From assembly GCA_002344965.1 (NCBI GenBank), contig DDUU01000045.1, forward strand, positions 21,104-85,103: DNA of 64,000 bases, in the 5' to 3' direction. This DNA is from Candidatus Tepidiaquacellales bacterium UBA2330 (GTDB lineage: Bacteria > Bacteroidota > Ignavibacteria > Tepidaquicellales > Tepidaquicellaceae). The translations under genes were made by a program, and so were the position numbers. Position 1 is the first letter of the stretch. Every line of letters starts with the position of its first letter. The notes below the pieces were generated by a model that saw only the letters and a list, made by a program, of their open reading frames with translations, was not told where the DNA came from and did no database searches. Positions 19,335 to 29,416 of this stretch are shown in pieces.

Positions 19335-21602
19335 ATGATAAAAAAATTCTTTGTTCTTTCGTTATTGATATTGATTTCAGCTGATTTATATTCAAATGAT
19401 AAATTTGTTTCATTTGAAAAAAATCCGGAAAACAAAAGCAAAGTAACTTTAATTAGCTCTGATAATAACAGAACTGTTATTTCAGTTAGCGTAGCCGGGT
19501 ATTCTGCTGAAGATAAAACCTTAAACAGTAAAAATTATACAGGGATCAATATTGACGGGTTTACATCTCTGGGGAATCCCGGACAGGCGTCGCTTCCCGT
19601 GATGACAAAAATGATCAGCATTCCAAATTATAAGAATGTCACAATTAATATTATAAGTTCTTTTAAAAAAGTATTCCCTGTAAACGAGATCATTCCGTAT
19701 CAGGATTTACCGTTAAGAAACTCAGACGGAAAATATAATGAAGTCAGCTATGACAAAAGTTACTATTCTTCAGACCGAAAATTTCCCGGTGAGATAGTTA
19801 GTCTTAAAGAAATTGCAGTAATGAGAGATCATAGGATTGCTGTCATTTCCATTAATCCTGTTCAGTACAATCCTTTAAAAAAAGAAATTACGGTATTTGA
19901 TGAAATAGAATTTGAACTGATTTACGACGGATATTCAGGTATTAATAATGTAAGAAACCGGATAAATGAAAGATCAAAAATGTTTGAGAACATTTACAGA
20001 CAGGTGATTTTTAATTACAGTAATGACAATACTTTTACTGTCCCGCCAAAGATGCTTATCATTGTTCCGGATTCTTTATATAACAATATTCAGCCGTTTT
20101 ATGAATGGAAAAATCAGAAAGGAATTAAGACAGAAATTAAGTTAAGATCTGAAATAAACGCAAACGGAAATCCAACAGCGGTTGAAATAAAAAGTTTTTT
20201 GACTGCAAGATATAATTCATCCGACAGAATGGAATATGTAATTCTCGTAGGTGATGCAAGAGGCGGAAATCGATTATCATGGTTTGATGCAAGCGGCGGA
20301 AAGTCAGATCACCCTTATCAGTGTCTTGACGGAACTGACATACTACCTGAAATAGTAGTGGGCAGAATTTCAGTGCAGTCTTCAGTAGAGTTAGATACCG
20401 CAATTGCAAATCTGATACAGTATGAAAAGCAGCCCAATACTGTTCAGACCGACTGGTATAAACGTGCGCTTGTACTTCACAGCTTTGACGGAATTGACCC
20501 GATAAACGCTCAGGTTGCGCGAAGTGTATTTTTGAATGAAGGCGGATTTACAAATGTTGATATAGCGCCGTCAGGTACGCCGCAGAGTCAGATAACAAAT
20601 TATATAAACGGTGGTGTCAGCTGGATTTGGTTTATTGGTCACGGAAGCGAAACTTCCTGGGCGGATCCGGTATGGAATATGTCAAATATGGTGAATCTTA
20701 ATTACGGAAAAAAGCAGCCGTCAATAGTTTCTATTGCATGTTCAAATGCTGATCTTGATTATTCCGAAACGAATAATTGCTTCGGTGAAGCATGGATAGA
20801 AAGAAGCGCTGAGAATGCTGCCTCAAACATAGCGGCATCGACAGAGCTTTGTGCATTTTTTACTTCTGACACGATTGGCAGGGAAATGCTTTACGCTTAT
20901 TTCAGACACGGTATATTTGATTTCGGATCGATGCTGAATTTCGGAAAGATTCAGGCATACAATTATTTCAGCGGTAACGGAACTGTAGTTCAGACAATAA
21001 ATCAGTTTATGGTGTTAGGCGATCCTTCACAGGAAATATTTTCTGATGTTCCTAAAAATGTTACAGTGCTCCGTGATTACAGCGGAGGTCAGCACAGGTT
21101 TAATATCAAGACAGGAACAGAAAATTATAAAGGAGCGCTGATTGCATTGAGTCAGGAAAATGAATTAAAAGTCTCCGGATATACGGACAGTCTGGGAAAT
21201 TATTCATTCAGTTCAATGATGATAAACAATAATGCTCCGGTAAATATTGTAGTAACCGGTAAAAATCTTAATCCTTTTTTCACAAATTTAATCCTGACAA
21301 CTGTAATCTCCGGAGCAGAGAATCCGGAAAAGTATAAACTAAATCAGAATTATCCTAATCCGTTCAATCCGCGCACAGTAATTTCATTCAACATCGGTCA
21401 GGGTTATAACATATCAGAAAATGTGATTTTAAAAGTTTATGATATACTGGGAAATGAAATTTCAACACTTGTAAACGGTAAACTGGCTCCGGGCAGTTAT
21501 TCCGTCGAGTGGGACGGAACGAATTTTTCCAGCGGTGTTTATTTTTATAAACTGACTGCGGGAAGTTTCTCAGAAGTTAAAAAGATGTCGATGATAAAAT
21601 AA
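19335..21602 (+). CDS. Gingipain-like C25 cysteine peptidase with T9SS sorting domain
   Basis: This is a secreted cysteine peptidase. An N-terminal signal peptide (MIKKFFVLSLLILISADLYS) is followed by a propeptide of about 200 residues, then a C25 catalytic domain with His436 in WFIGHGSE and Cys469 in SIACSNAD. Their 33-residue separation equals that of the His/Cys pair of RgpB. The last about 80 residues (NYPNPFNPRT ... SSGVYFYKL) form a type A T9SS sorting domain, so the enzyme should be exported across the outer membrane and anchored or released there. Cleavage specificity cannot be deduced. It is followed by a terminator. Confidence 0.92.
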   Translation: MIKKFFVLSLLILISADLYSNDKFVSFEKNPENKSKVTLISSDNNRTVISVSVAGYSAEDKTLNSKNYTGINIDGFTSLGNPGQASLPVMTKMISIPNYKNVTINIISSFKKVFPVNEIIPYQDLPLRNSDGKYNEVSYDKSYYSSDRKFPGEIVSLKEIAVMRDHRIAVISINPVQYNPLKKEITVFDEIEFELIYDGYSGINNVRNRINERSKMFENIYRQVIFNYSNDNTFTVPPKMLIIVPDSLYNNIQPFYEWKNQKGIKTEIKLRSEINANGNPTAVEIKSFLTARYNSSDRMEYVILVGDARGGNRLSWFDASGGKSDHPYQCLDGTDILPEIVVGRISVQSSVELDTAIANLIQYEKQPNTVQTDWYKRALVLHSFDGIDPINAQVARSVFLNEGGFTNVDIAPSGTPQSQITNYINGGVSWIWFIGHGSETSWADPVWNMSNMVNLNYGKKQPSIVSIACSNADLDYSETNNCFGEAWIERSAENAASNIAASTELCAFFTSDTIGREMLYAYFRHGIFDFGSMLNFGKIQAYNYFSGNGTVVQTINQFMVLGDPSQEIFSDVPKNVTVLRDYSGGQHRFNIKTGTENYKGALIALSQENELKVSGYTDSLGNYSFSSMMINNNAPVNIVVTGKNLNPFFTNLILTTVISGAENPEKYKLNQNYPNPFNPRTVISFNIGQGYNISENVILKVYDILGNEISTLVNGKLAPGSYSVEWDGTNFSSGVYFYKLTAGSFSEVKKMSMIK

Positions 21603-21950
21603 ATTTTAAATTCTTCTGAATAGCAGAAGTCTCTTAATTTTTGTAATGGTTATGCATTAAAAACCGTGTGATAAAAATCTCACGGTTTTTTTAATTTAAA
21701 ATTTGATTTTACCGTTTAAATTAAATTAAAATATATGGTATGTAATTTTTTAAAATAATAAGTTCAGAAATATATAATTGAAATTAATTCTATCAAACCC
21801 AAAGAATATATATATATAAATAATGATTTTAATCATACCTAATATATTTATTTATTACAATATTATCTCAATACCGGAAGAATTGTATATTAATTATTAA
21901 GCATACAAAACAATAAATTCGGAGAACTGGAAATTTTAATAATAAAAATT
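21603..21950. other. AT-rich intergenic region
   Basis: The 348-bp gap contains a small hairpin CTTCTG/CAGAAG (21613-21629), a terminator at about 21659-21692 and otherwise very AT-rich sequence including an alternating TA run near 21810. I see no gene in it. Confidence 0.6.
21659..21692 (+). terminator. Rho-independent terminator of the C25 peptidase gene
   Basis: AAAAACCGTG (21659-21668) pairs with CACGGTTTTT (21681-21690), followed by further T, 57 bp after the stop codon. Confidence 0.85.
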
Positions 21951-24851
21951 ATGAAAAAGTTAATTTTCAATAATGTAATAATATTCTTTATAATAGCTAT
22001 TTCTTTAAATGTAAAAGCGAATATCAATGTTACCGGTACTTCGGGTGGTACATTGGACGGTACATATACTTCATTTACAAATGCTGGAGGAGTGTTCCAG
22101 ACTTTGAACACAGGCGGAAGTCAATTTGGCAGAAGTATTACCATTATAATAACTGATGATGTGACTAATGAAACAGGTTCGAACTCCTTAAACCCGGGGT
22201 TATGGACTTCAATCACGATAATACCAAACGGGGCAAGAGTTTTGTCAGGCTCTGTTGCTTCTCCGCTGATAAACTTCAGTGGTTCAGATTATGTAATAAT
22301 TGACGGATTAAATAGTTCAGGAAATTCACTTACTATATCTAATCTGAGTAATTCCAATATAGCAAATACTTCAACTATCAGATTTATTAGCGGAGCTTCA
22401 AATAATATAATCCGTAACTGTAATATACTTGGATCTTCTCAAAATGCACTTGGAATGCCCGGCGGAACAATTTTTTTCTATACCGGAGGAAACAATAATA
22501 ATTTAATTTCAAACTGCAATATCGGGCCAGCCTCGACATCTTTACCATTTAAGGCGATATACAGTTTAAGTAATCTAGTTACCATTAATAAAGATAATAT
22601 AATAGATAATAATAATATTTTCGATTTTTTTGGATCCGGGACTGGAAGTACTGCAGGTATATATATATTATCAGGTAATGATAACTGGATAATTTCTAAT
22701 AATAATTTTTATCAAACTGATGTTCGAGAATTCACTTTGAGATCTCTGAGATATTCAGGAATAATATTAAATACTTTGGATATTCCAGGGAAGTTTACTG
22801 TTTCGGGAAATAATATTGGGTTTGGAAATTCAAACCAAACCGGAACAACTTTAATTTCAGGCTTATATTGTCAATTTAGAGGAATAGATGCAATCAGTGT
22901 AAGTTCAGCAAAAGTTACAAATATTTTTAACAATACAATATCAGGAATTAGCCACACTACAAAAAATACATATTCAAGCTTTGATTCAATCTCATTCATT
23001 GGAATAGCAATTGGAAAGACAGAAGGGTTAGTAAATGTTAACTATAATTTTATCGGAAGTGTTGATGGTTCTTCGGAAATAATTATTACAGAAACTAATT
23101 CGGAATTAATTGCTGCAACAAGGACTTTTATTGGAATTCTAAATACCAGTACTTCCAATTCAAATATTTCAAACAATAATATAAGCTATATTACAATTCA
23201 AGGTTCGGGAAATCGCGCGGGCTTCCGTGGAATTTCTATTTTTACTGATACCAGTCAAAATTCTATAATAAATAATAACGTTATTTCAAACATTACAAAC
23301 CTTCAGATCGGTATATATGATATATACGGTATCGTATCCAACGGACCAAAAATTACTATATCTGATAATATCATAAGAGATATTACAGCAAATGCAGGTC
23401 ATTTATACTCAGTAGATGCAATTAAAGCAATATACGTAATCTCAGGAAGTAATAATAATTTAATCGAAAAAAATAAAATATATAATTTAAAAAATACATG
23501 CAGCGGACTAAATTCATCTGCAAATATAATTGGCATTGATGCAAATTTACGAGGAAGTAATAATGAAATTAAACAAAATTATATTTTTGCAATTTCACCA
23601 TATTCGGAAAGCGGTTTTTATATTGTAGGTATAGTAAGACAAACTCAAGGTAATATTAATATTCATAATAATATGATTAGTTTAGGCATTCATATTGATG
23701 GAAGCCCGATCACGATAGGATGTCAAATTACAGGCATTTTAGATGCCGGATGGTTTGGTTCTGAAACTGTAAATTATTATTATAACAGTGTTTACATTGG
23801 AGGTTCAGGAGTTGATGTTTCTACATATAATTCTATAGCTTTCAGAAGTTTGGAGGAAAATAATACAAGAAATTTTCAGAACAATATTTTTTGGAATGAC
23901 AGAAGTAATTTAATCCCGGGAGGAGCATTTCATGCAGCTATTAATGTTGCAGGTTCAGGAATAGATCCTGCAGGACTTAATTGTAATCTTAATAATTTAT
24001 ATGCTTCGGGAACAGACGGTATTGTAGGATTTTATGACGGAGTAAAAAGAGTAACTCTTGAGGACTGGAAATCAGCGACAGGACAGGATATGAATTCCAG
24101 TTCAGTTCCGGTTGATTTTCGTAATATAGTAACAGGTGAACTTCATCTAGACGGTGCCTCAAATGGGAATGAAGATCTTTTAGGAATTCCTATTCCTGTT
24201 ATTACCATTGACATAGACGGGGATCTCAGAGATGCTGACTATCCTTACATGGGAGCGCACGAAGCTGACATTTTATTGCCGGTTGAAATAACTTCATTCT
24301 ATTCTGAAATAAACGGAAGAGATGTGACTTTGAACTGGGTTACATCAAGCGAAATAAATAATTCCGGTTTTAATGTTGAAAGATCAGCAGGTAACGAAAA
24401 ATGGTCAATATCCGGATTCATAAACGGAAAAGGGTATTCAACGACTCCGCAGAATTATTTATTCACAGACAGAAATCTTTCAACGGGAATTTACAAATAC
24501 AGATTGAAGCAGTTAGATAACAACGGAAACTTTGAATATTTTTATTTAAATAATGATGTAAAAATAGGAGTACCTGACAAGTATGAGTTATTTCAAAACT
24601 ATCCTAATCCATTCAATCCTTCAACAAGTATTAACTTTTCAATACCTTCCTTGAGTAAAGTCAGTATTAAACTGTTTGATATGACTGGCAGGGAAGTCTT
24701 GGTAATTTTGAATGAAGAAAAAGCGGCAGGATTTTATACAATTAAAGTGGCAGGTAAAAACTTACCCAGTGGAATTTATTTATACAGCATTGTTGCAGAA
24801 GGAAAAGGAAATTTCTTTTCAGCAACAAAAAAAATGACATTGTTAAAATGA
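21951..24851 (+). CDS. Right-handed beta-helix surface protein with T9SS sorting domain
   Basis: This is a secreted repeat protein. After a signal peptide (cleavage near VKA-NINV), residues about 60-690 are full of short strands separated by Asn/Gly/Ser turns (NNNLISNCN, NNIIRNCNI, SNNNLIEKNKIYN), the pattern of a right-handed parallel beta-helix with asparagine ladders. A fibronectin-like segment (about 780-880, LPVEITSFYSEINGRDVTLNW) precedes the C-terminal NYPNPFNPST sorting domain. Such proteins serve as adhesins or polysaccharide-active enzymes; no catalytic residues can be assigned. The gene is richer in A+T than its neighbours. The preceding terminator separates it from the peptidase gene. 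Confidence 0.85.
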   Translation: MKKLIFNNVIIFFIIAISLNVKANINVTGTSGGTLDGTYTSFTNAGGVFQTLNTGGSQFGRSITIIITDDVTNETGSNSLNPGLWTSITIIPNGARVLSGSVASPLINFSGSDYVIIDGLNSSGNSLTISNLSNSNIANTSTIRFISGASNNIIRNCNILGSSQNALGMPGGTIFFYTGGNNNNLISNCNIGPASTSLPFKAIYSLSNLVTINKDNIIDNNNIFDFFGSGTGSTAGIYILSGNDNWIISNNNFYQTDVREFTLRSLRYSGIILNTLDIPGKFTVSGNNIGFGNSNQTGTTLISGLYCQFRGIDAISVSSAKVTNIFNNTISGISHTTKNTYSSFDSISFIGIAIGKTEGLVNVNYNFIGSVDGSSEIIITETNSELIAATRTFIGILNTSTSNSNISNNNISYITIQGSGNRAGFRGISIFTDTSQNSIINNNVISNITNLQIGIYDIYGIVSNGPKITISDNIIRDITANAGHLYSVDAIKAIYVISGSNNNLIEKNKIYNLKNTCSGLNSSANIIGIDANLRGSNNEIKQNYIFAISPYSESGFYIVGIVRQTQGNINIHNNMISLGIHIDGSPITIGCQITGILDAGWFGSETVNYYYNSVYIGGSGVDVSTYNSIAFRSLEENNTRNFQNNIFWNDRSNLIPGGAFHAAINVAGSGIDPAGLNCNLNNLYASGTDGIVGFYDGVKRVTLEDWKSATGQDMNSSSVPVDFRNIVTGELHLDGASNGNEDLLGIPIPVITIDIDGDLRDADYPYMGAHEADILLPVEITSFYSEINGRDVTLNWVTSSEINNSGFNVERSAGNEKWSISGFINGKGYSTTPQNYLFTDRNLSTGIYKYRLKQLDNNGNFEYFYLNNDVKIGVPDKYELFQNYPNPFNPSTSINFSIPSLSKVSIKLFDMTGREVLVILNEEKAAGFYTIKVAGKNLPSGIYLYSIVAEGKGNFFSATKKMTLLK

Positions 24852-25021
24852 CAAAATATATTTTCTGATTAAAATTTTTTCTAATAAATTAAAAATTAAA
24901 TTATCAATTTGTAAGAAAAGAATTCTACAGGTTGTTAGTTTATTGATTTTCGATAACTATAAAAATATGAATATCAGAGAATTGAATATTAAAAAAAGTT
25001 ACCGCAGAACATAAAACTACA

Positions 25022-25052
25022 TTTGAACTAAATTTGATAATCCTTATATTTG
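25022..25052 (+). promoter_or_regulatory. Bacteroidetes-type promoter candidate of atpD
   Basis: TTTG (25022-25025), 19 bp, then TATATTTG (25045-25052) fits the Bacteroidetes -33 TTTG / -7 TAnnTTTG pattern. It lies 35 bp before the atpD start codon. Confidence 0.45.
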
Positions 25053-25087
25053 TAAAATAGCCAACAAAATTTTTAATTCAACATTTA

Positions 25088-26506
25088 ATGTCAAATAATA
25101 CTATTAACAAGGGAAAGATATTACAAATTATCGGACCCGTGCTGGATATTGATTTTAGCGGAGGTACCTTGCCTGCTATCAATAATGCGATTGAGATCAA
25201 GAGAAAAAATGTGGAAGGAAATGAAGAAGTGCTTATTACCGAAGTGCAGCAGCATCTTGGTGAATCGAGAGTAAGAACCGTAGCTATGGATTCTACTGAC
25301 GGATTAGTAAGAGGTATGGAAGCTGAAGATACAGGAGCTCCAATTTCAATACCGGTAGGTGATGAAGTGCTGGGAAGACTTATTAATGTAACCGGAGGAA
25401 CAATTGACGGAAAAGGACCGATCAACTCTTCTTTAAAATATCCTATTCACAGACCGGCTCCGAAATTCAACGACCTTTCAACAAAGAAAGAAATGTTTGA
25501 AACCGGCATTAAGGTTATCGACCTTCTCGAACCTTATACAAAAGGAGGTAAGACTGGTTTATTCGGCGGAGCGGGTGTAGGTAAAACTGTTATTATTCAG
25601 GAACTGATTCATAATATTGCAAAGCATCACGGCGGATATTCAGTATTTGCAGGAGTAGGTGAGAGAACAAGAGAAGGAAATGACCTTTATCTCGAAATGA
25701 CGGAATCAGGAGTAATAAAAAATACAGCGCTTGTTTTTGGGCAGATGAATGAGCCGCCCGGAGCAAGACAGAGAGTAGCTTTAACAGGACTTGCAATCTC
25801 AGAATATTTCAGAGACCAGGGAAAAGATGTTTTATTATTTGTTGACAATATTTTCAGATTTACACAGGCAGGATCGGAAGTATCGGCGCTGCTCGGCAGA
25901 ATGCCTTCAGCAGTAGGTTATCAGCCTACTTTAGCATCAGAGATGGGTGCATTACAGGAAAGAATTACATCAACCAAGACAGGTTCTATAACTTCAATTC
26001 AGGCGATATACGTACCTGCAGATGACTATACGGATCCTGCGCCGGCTACAACTTTTGCACACTTAGATGCTACTACAGAGCTTTCGAGAAAAATTTCAGA
26101 ACTTGGAATTTATCCTGCTGTAGATCCTCTTACTTCTACATCCAGAATTCTTGACCCTCTGATCGTTGGAGATGATCATTATGATACAGCTCAGGGTGTT
26201 AAAAAAATATTACAGACATATAAAGATCTTCAGGACATTATAAACATTCTTGGCATTGATGAGTTATCAGATGAAGACAAACTCAATGTAGCGAGAGCCA
26301 GAAAAATACAGAAATTTCTTTCACAGCCGTTTTTCGTTGCAGAACAGTTTACAAACCTGCCCGGAAAATACGTAAAGCTGGAAGATACTATAAAAGGATT
26401 CAAAGGTATTATCAACGGCGAGTATGATGACCTTCCTGAGAATGCATTTTATCTGGTCGGTACAATAGAAGAAGCCGTAGAGAAAGCGAAAAAACTGTCT
26501 GAGTAA
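25088..26506 (+). CDS. atpD: F1F0 ATP synthase subunit beta
   Basis: AtpD is the catalytic subunit of F1 ATP synthase. Walker A GGAGVGKT is at residues 160-167; GERTREGNDLY, the Walker B region VLLFVDNIFRF, MPSAVGYQPTL and DPLTSTSRILD are all present. The length of 472 aa is normal. It is followed 42 bp later by atpC. No other ATP synthase genes are present here, so atpDC is split from the other subunits, as in many Bacteroidetes/Chlorobi genomes. ATG start without Shine-Dalgarno. Confidence 0.98.
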   Translation: MSNNTINKGKILQIIGPVLDIDFSGGTLPAINNAIEIKRKNVEGNEEVLITEVQQHLGESRVRTVAMDSTDGLVRGMEAEDTGAPISIPVGDEVLGRLINVTGGTIDGKGPINSSLKYPIHRPAPKFNDLSTKKEMFETGIKVIDLLEPYTKGGKTGLFGGAGVGKTVIIQELIHNIAKHHGGYSVFAGVGERTREGNDLYLEMTESGVIKNTALVFGQMNEPPGARQRVALTGLAISEYFRDQGKDVLLFVDNIFRFTQAGSEVSALLGRMPSAVGYQPTLASEMGALQERITSTKTGSITSIQAIYVPADDYTDPAPATTFAHLDATTELSRKISELGIYPAVDPLTSTSRILDPLIVGDDHYDTAQGVKKILQTYKDLQDIINILGIDELSDEDKLNVARARKIQKFLSQPFFVAEQFTNLPGKYVKLEDTIKGFKGIINGEYDDLPENAFYLVGTIEEAVEKAKKLSE

Positions 26507-26548
26507 TATTTGTAAAATAATTTAGAAAATAAAATTTCAAATTAGAAA

Positions 26549-26962
26549 TTGGAACAGAATTTAAATCTTGAGATAGTCAGTCCTGTAAAAATGGTATATA
26601 ATGATGTGATTGATTCAGTTACAGTGCCCGGCACTAACGGAAGTTTTCAGGTTTTAAAGAATCACGCTCCTTTAATTTCAACATTTACTCTCGGTAAAAT
26701 AAAGATCAGAAAAGGACAGGAAACTATAGTATATTCAACAAGCGGCGGTGTATTTGAAGTAAAAAATAATAAAGCGGTCGTACTTGCAGAATCAATAGAA
26801 TCAGTTGAAGAAATAGATCTTGAAAGAGCAAAACTTGCAAAGATAAGAGCAGAGCAAATTCTTGAACTAGCAGAAACAACTGAGGATGAAGCAAAAGAAG
26901 CTAAAGAAGCGCTGCAGAGAGCGATAAACAGATTAAAAATAGCAGATAAAGGTAATAAGTAA
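26549..26962 (+). CDS. atpC: F1F0 ATP synthase subunit epsilon
   Basis: AtpC is the regulatory epsilon subunit in the central stalk. The N-terminal beta-sandwich has the family pattern (VSPVKMVYNDVIDSVTVPGTNGSFQVLKNHAPL) and the C-terminus is the helical hairpin (ERAKLAKIRAEQ ... EALQRAINRLKIA). Length of 137 aa is normal. The start is TTG. It lies directly after atpD and 12 bp before tRNA-Lys. Confidence 0.95.
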   Translation: MEQNLNLEIVSPVKMVYNDVIDSVTVPGTNGSFQVLKNHAPLISTFTLGKIKIRKGQETIVYSTSGGVFEVKNNKAVVLAESIESVEEIDLERAKLAKIRAEQILELAETTEDEAKEAKEALQRAINRLKIADKGNK

Positions 26963-26974
26963 ATAGTATTCGGA

Positions 26975-27046
26975 GGGACCGTAGCTCAGTGGTAGAGCAT
27001 CTGCCTTTTAAGCAGAGGGTCGGTGGTTCGAAACCACCCGGTCTCA
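26975..27046 (+). tRNA. tRNA-Lys(TTT)
   Basis: A full cloverleaf can be drawn: acceptor GGGACCG/CGGTCTC (one G-T pair), D-arm GCTC/GAGC, anticodon stem TCTGC/GCAGA with loop CTTTTAA giving anticodon TTT, and T-arm GGTGG/CCACC with TTCGAAA. The discriminator base is A; CCA is not encoded. It is followed by its own terminator. Confidence 0.97.
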
Positions 27047-27054
27047 CAAGAATA

Positions 27055-27091
27055 AAACCGCAGTTGTTAATTCAGCTGCGGTTTCTTTTTT
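27055..27091 (+). terminator. Rho-independent terminator after tRNA-Lys
   Basis: AAACCGCAG (27055-27063) pairs with CTGCGGTTT (27076-27084), followed by CTTTTTT, eight bases after the tRNA. It probably ends the atpD-atpC-tRNA transcript. Confidence 0.88.
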
Positions 27092-27384
27092 AACATTAAA
27101 TACAGCAGTTAATAAAATTTCCGGTGAGAGAGTAAAGCGGATTTAAAAAAATTATATAAGGCTTTGCTATTTGAAAATAAATTAATAACTCTAGCAATTT
27201 AAGATTGACTAACTGCAATTTTAAAAGTCTAAATATTTTTCAGATCCCTGCTAAAGTATTGAGATGAAAATATTTTAATATTAATCATAAGATTTTGAAT
27301 TATCGTGTGTTTTCTTTTATTTAATTCCTTGTTACTTCCTGCCTATTTGAGTAATTTTACAGTTTTAATAATCAAATAAGCTAA

Positions 27385-28668
27385 TTGGATATAAAGTTAA
27401 ACGATAAGGAAAATTCCCGTAAAGAACTTGAAGCAACTCTGACCTATGAAGAACTCACTCCATATTTCGAAAAAGCTGTAGAAAAATACAGAAAGAAAGT
27501 TTCTATACCCGGATTCAGAAAAGGCAAAGCGCCTTTGAATATGATCAGGAAACTTTACGGTGAAGGGATTGAATATTCCGCAGTAGAAGATATTGCCGGA
27601 GAAGTTTTTTATAAATATATCACCGAAAATAATCTGGATGTTATAAGTAAAGGCGCTATTACTGATATTGATTATAAGCCAAAGGAAAAACTTGATTTCA
27701 AAATTGAGTTTGATGTTATGCCCGATGTAAAAATTGACAAGTATAAAGGTCTCAAGCTTAAAAAACAGACCAATAAAATTGATGATTCTCTTGTAAATGA
27801 TGAAATAAATTATCATAAATTCAGAAGTGCAACTTATGAAATCGACGGAGTAGCCTCAGATGATGATTATTTAATCACGGTCGATCTGCAGAATCTTGAT
27901 GAAAGCGGAAATATTCTTATAGGACAGTCCCAAAAAGATCTGAAAGTATATCTCGGAAATCCTGAAATTTACCCTGAGTTCAAAGAAGGAATGAAAGGCA
28001 TAAAAGAAGGCGAGACGAGAATAATAGATTCTAAAAACGCTGAAGGCGAACCCAAGAAGGTTCAGATCAGCTGTACAAAAGTAGAAAAGATCATTTATCC
28101 TGAAATGAATTCCGGGTTTTTTAAAACAGTTACAGGTAAGGATGATCTTAAGACTGAAGAAGAATTCCGCGCAGAAATAAGGAATGAACTTCAGAAAATT
28201 TATGACGGGATATCCGAAAGACAATTAAAATCTGATGTTGTAAATGAAATGATCAAGGAAAATGACATACCGGCTCCGGAAAGATATATCGATGTTATTC
28301 TTGACTCTATGGTGGAAGATTACAAAAGCCGTTACAAAGGAAAAAAAATTCCGGCGGATTTTATTGAAGCGGATTTCAGAAATGAAAGAAGAGTCGATGC
28401 TATAATTCAGGCAAAATGGTATCTTATCAGAGATAAAATCATTGAAATGGAAAAGATTGAAGCTGACGAAGAAAGCTACAGGAAAATCGCTGAAGAATTT
28501 TCAGGAAAATTCAACATCCCTGCAGACAAACTGATGGAAGCTTATAAAGACAATGAAGACATAAAAATGAGAATCCTGAATGACAAAGTTATGGATATTA
28601 TAATTAATAATGCGGAACTGGAAGAAATCTTAGAATTAAGGACTAAAGAAGATTCCGGTGAGGTTTAA
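27385..28668 (+). CDS. tig: Trigger factor
   Basis: Trigger factor is the ribosome-bound chaperone that meets nascent chains. The N-terminal ribosome-binding domain contains the signature region IPGFRKGKAPLNMI; a degenerate FKBP-like peptidyl-prolyl isomerase domain is at about 150-240; the remainder is the helical C-terminal arm domain. Length (427 aa) is typical. The start is TTG. clpP follows after 27 bp, the usual tig-clpP order, although clpX is absent from the window. Confidence 0.95.
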   Translation: MDIKLNDKENSRKELEATLTYEELTPYFEKAVEKYRKKVSIPGFRKGKAPLNMIRKLYGEGIEYSAVEDIAGEVFYKYITENNLDVISKGAITDIDYKPKEKLDFKIEFDVMPDVKIDKYKGLKLKKQTNKIDDSLVNDEINYHKFRSATYEIDGVASDDDYLITVDLQNLDESGNILIGQSQKDLKVYLGNPEIYPEFKEGMKGIKEGETRIIDSKNAEGEPKKVQISCTKVEKIIYPEMNSGFFKTVTGKDDLKTEEEFRAEIRNELQKIYDGISERQLKSDVVNEMIKENDIPAPERYIDVILDSMVEDYKSRYKGKKIPADFIEADFRNERRVDAIIQAKWYLIRDKIIEMEKIEADEESYRKIAEEFSGKFNIPADKLMEAYKDNEDIKMRILNDKVMDIIINNAELEEILELRTKEDSGEV

Positions 28669-28695
28669 TTTAACATTTAAAATTTTATATAAAAT

Positions 28696-29364
28696 ATGAA
28701 CTATACAGATTTAATAAAGAAAAACGAAAGACTGTTACATCATAATCTTAATCAGATCAATGATCAGCTAGTACCAATTGTAGTGGAACAGACATCAAGA
28801 GGTGAAAGATCTTATGATATTTATTCAAGGCTACTCAGAGAAAGAATAATTTTTCTGGGAACTGCAGTGTATGATGAAATCGCATCTCTGATAATTGCCC
28901 AGTTACTTTTTCTTGAATCAGAAGATCCGGATAAGGATATTATGATATACATAAATTCTCCGGGCGGAAGCGTAACAGCAGGTCTGGGTATATATGATAC
29001 TATACAGTATATAAAACCTGATGTGACTACAATGTGCGTCGGTATGGCTGCATCAATGGGACAGCTGCTTCTTACCGGCGGAGCTGCAGGAAAAAGAATT
29101 GCGCTGCCGCATTCAAAAATTCTAATGCATCAGCCATGGACCGGCGGACTTCAGGGACAAACTACTGATATTCTCATCCATGCAAGAGATATGGAAAAAA
29201 CGAGAGAAACATTATTTAAGATAATTGCAAAACATTCCGGGCAGCCGGTTGAAAAAGTTATGGATGATGCAGAAAGAGACAATATAATGTCAGCCGAAGA
29301 AGCTAAAAAATACGGTCTCATTGACGAGATCCTCTTTAAGAGAGAAAATACTGAAAAAAAATAG
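28696..29364 (+). CDS. clpP: ATP-dependent Clp protease proteolytic subunit
   Basis: ClpP is the serine peptidase that forms a tetradecameric chamber with ClpX or ClpA ATPases. The catalytic triad is intact by alignment to E. coli ClpP: Ser120 (GMAASMG), His145 (LMHQP) and Asp195 (DAERDN). Length of 222 aa with a short propeptide-like start is normal. It is in an operon-like run behind tig, and 52 bp before a GT117-type membrane protein gene. Confidence 0.97.
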   Translation: MNYTDLIKKNERLLHHNLNQINDQLVPIVVEQTSRGERSYDIYSRLLRERIIFLGTAVYDEIASLIIAQLLFLESEDPDKDIMIYINSPGGSVTAGLGIYDTIQYIKPDVTTMCVGMAASMGQLLLTGGAAGKRIALPHSKILMHQPWTGGLQGQTTDILIHARDMEKTRETLFKIIAKHSGQPVEKVMDDAERDNIMSAEEAKKYGLIDEILFKRENTEKK

Positions 29365-29416
29365 ATCCTGTTTCAAAATCTTAGAATTTTATACATATAA
29401 ATAATCAAATCATCAG

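Larger units (their letters stand above)
26963..27384. other. Gap with tRNA-Lys, terminator and AT-rich sequence
   Basis: Apart from the tRNA and its terminator, the roughly 290 bp before the trigger factor gene are AT-rich with no gene or convincing promoter visible. Confidence 0.6.

Noticed and set aside
24967..25014. 15-codon ORF MNIRELNIKKSYRRT before atpD
   Set aside because: No ribosome-binding site, no conserved feature, and it lies upstream of the likely atpD promoter.
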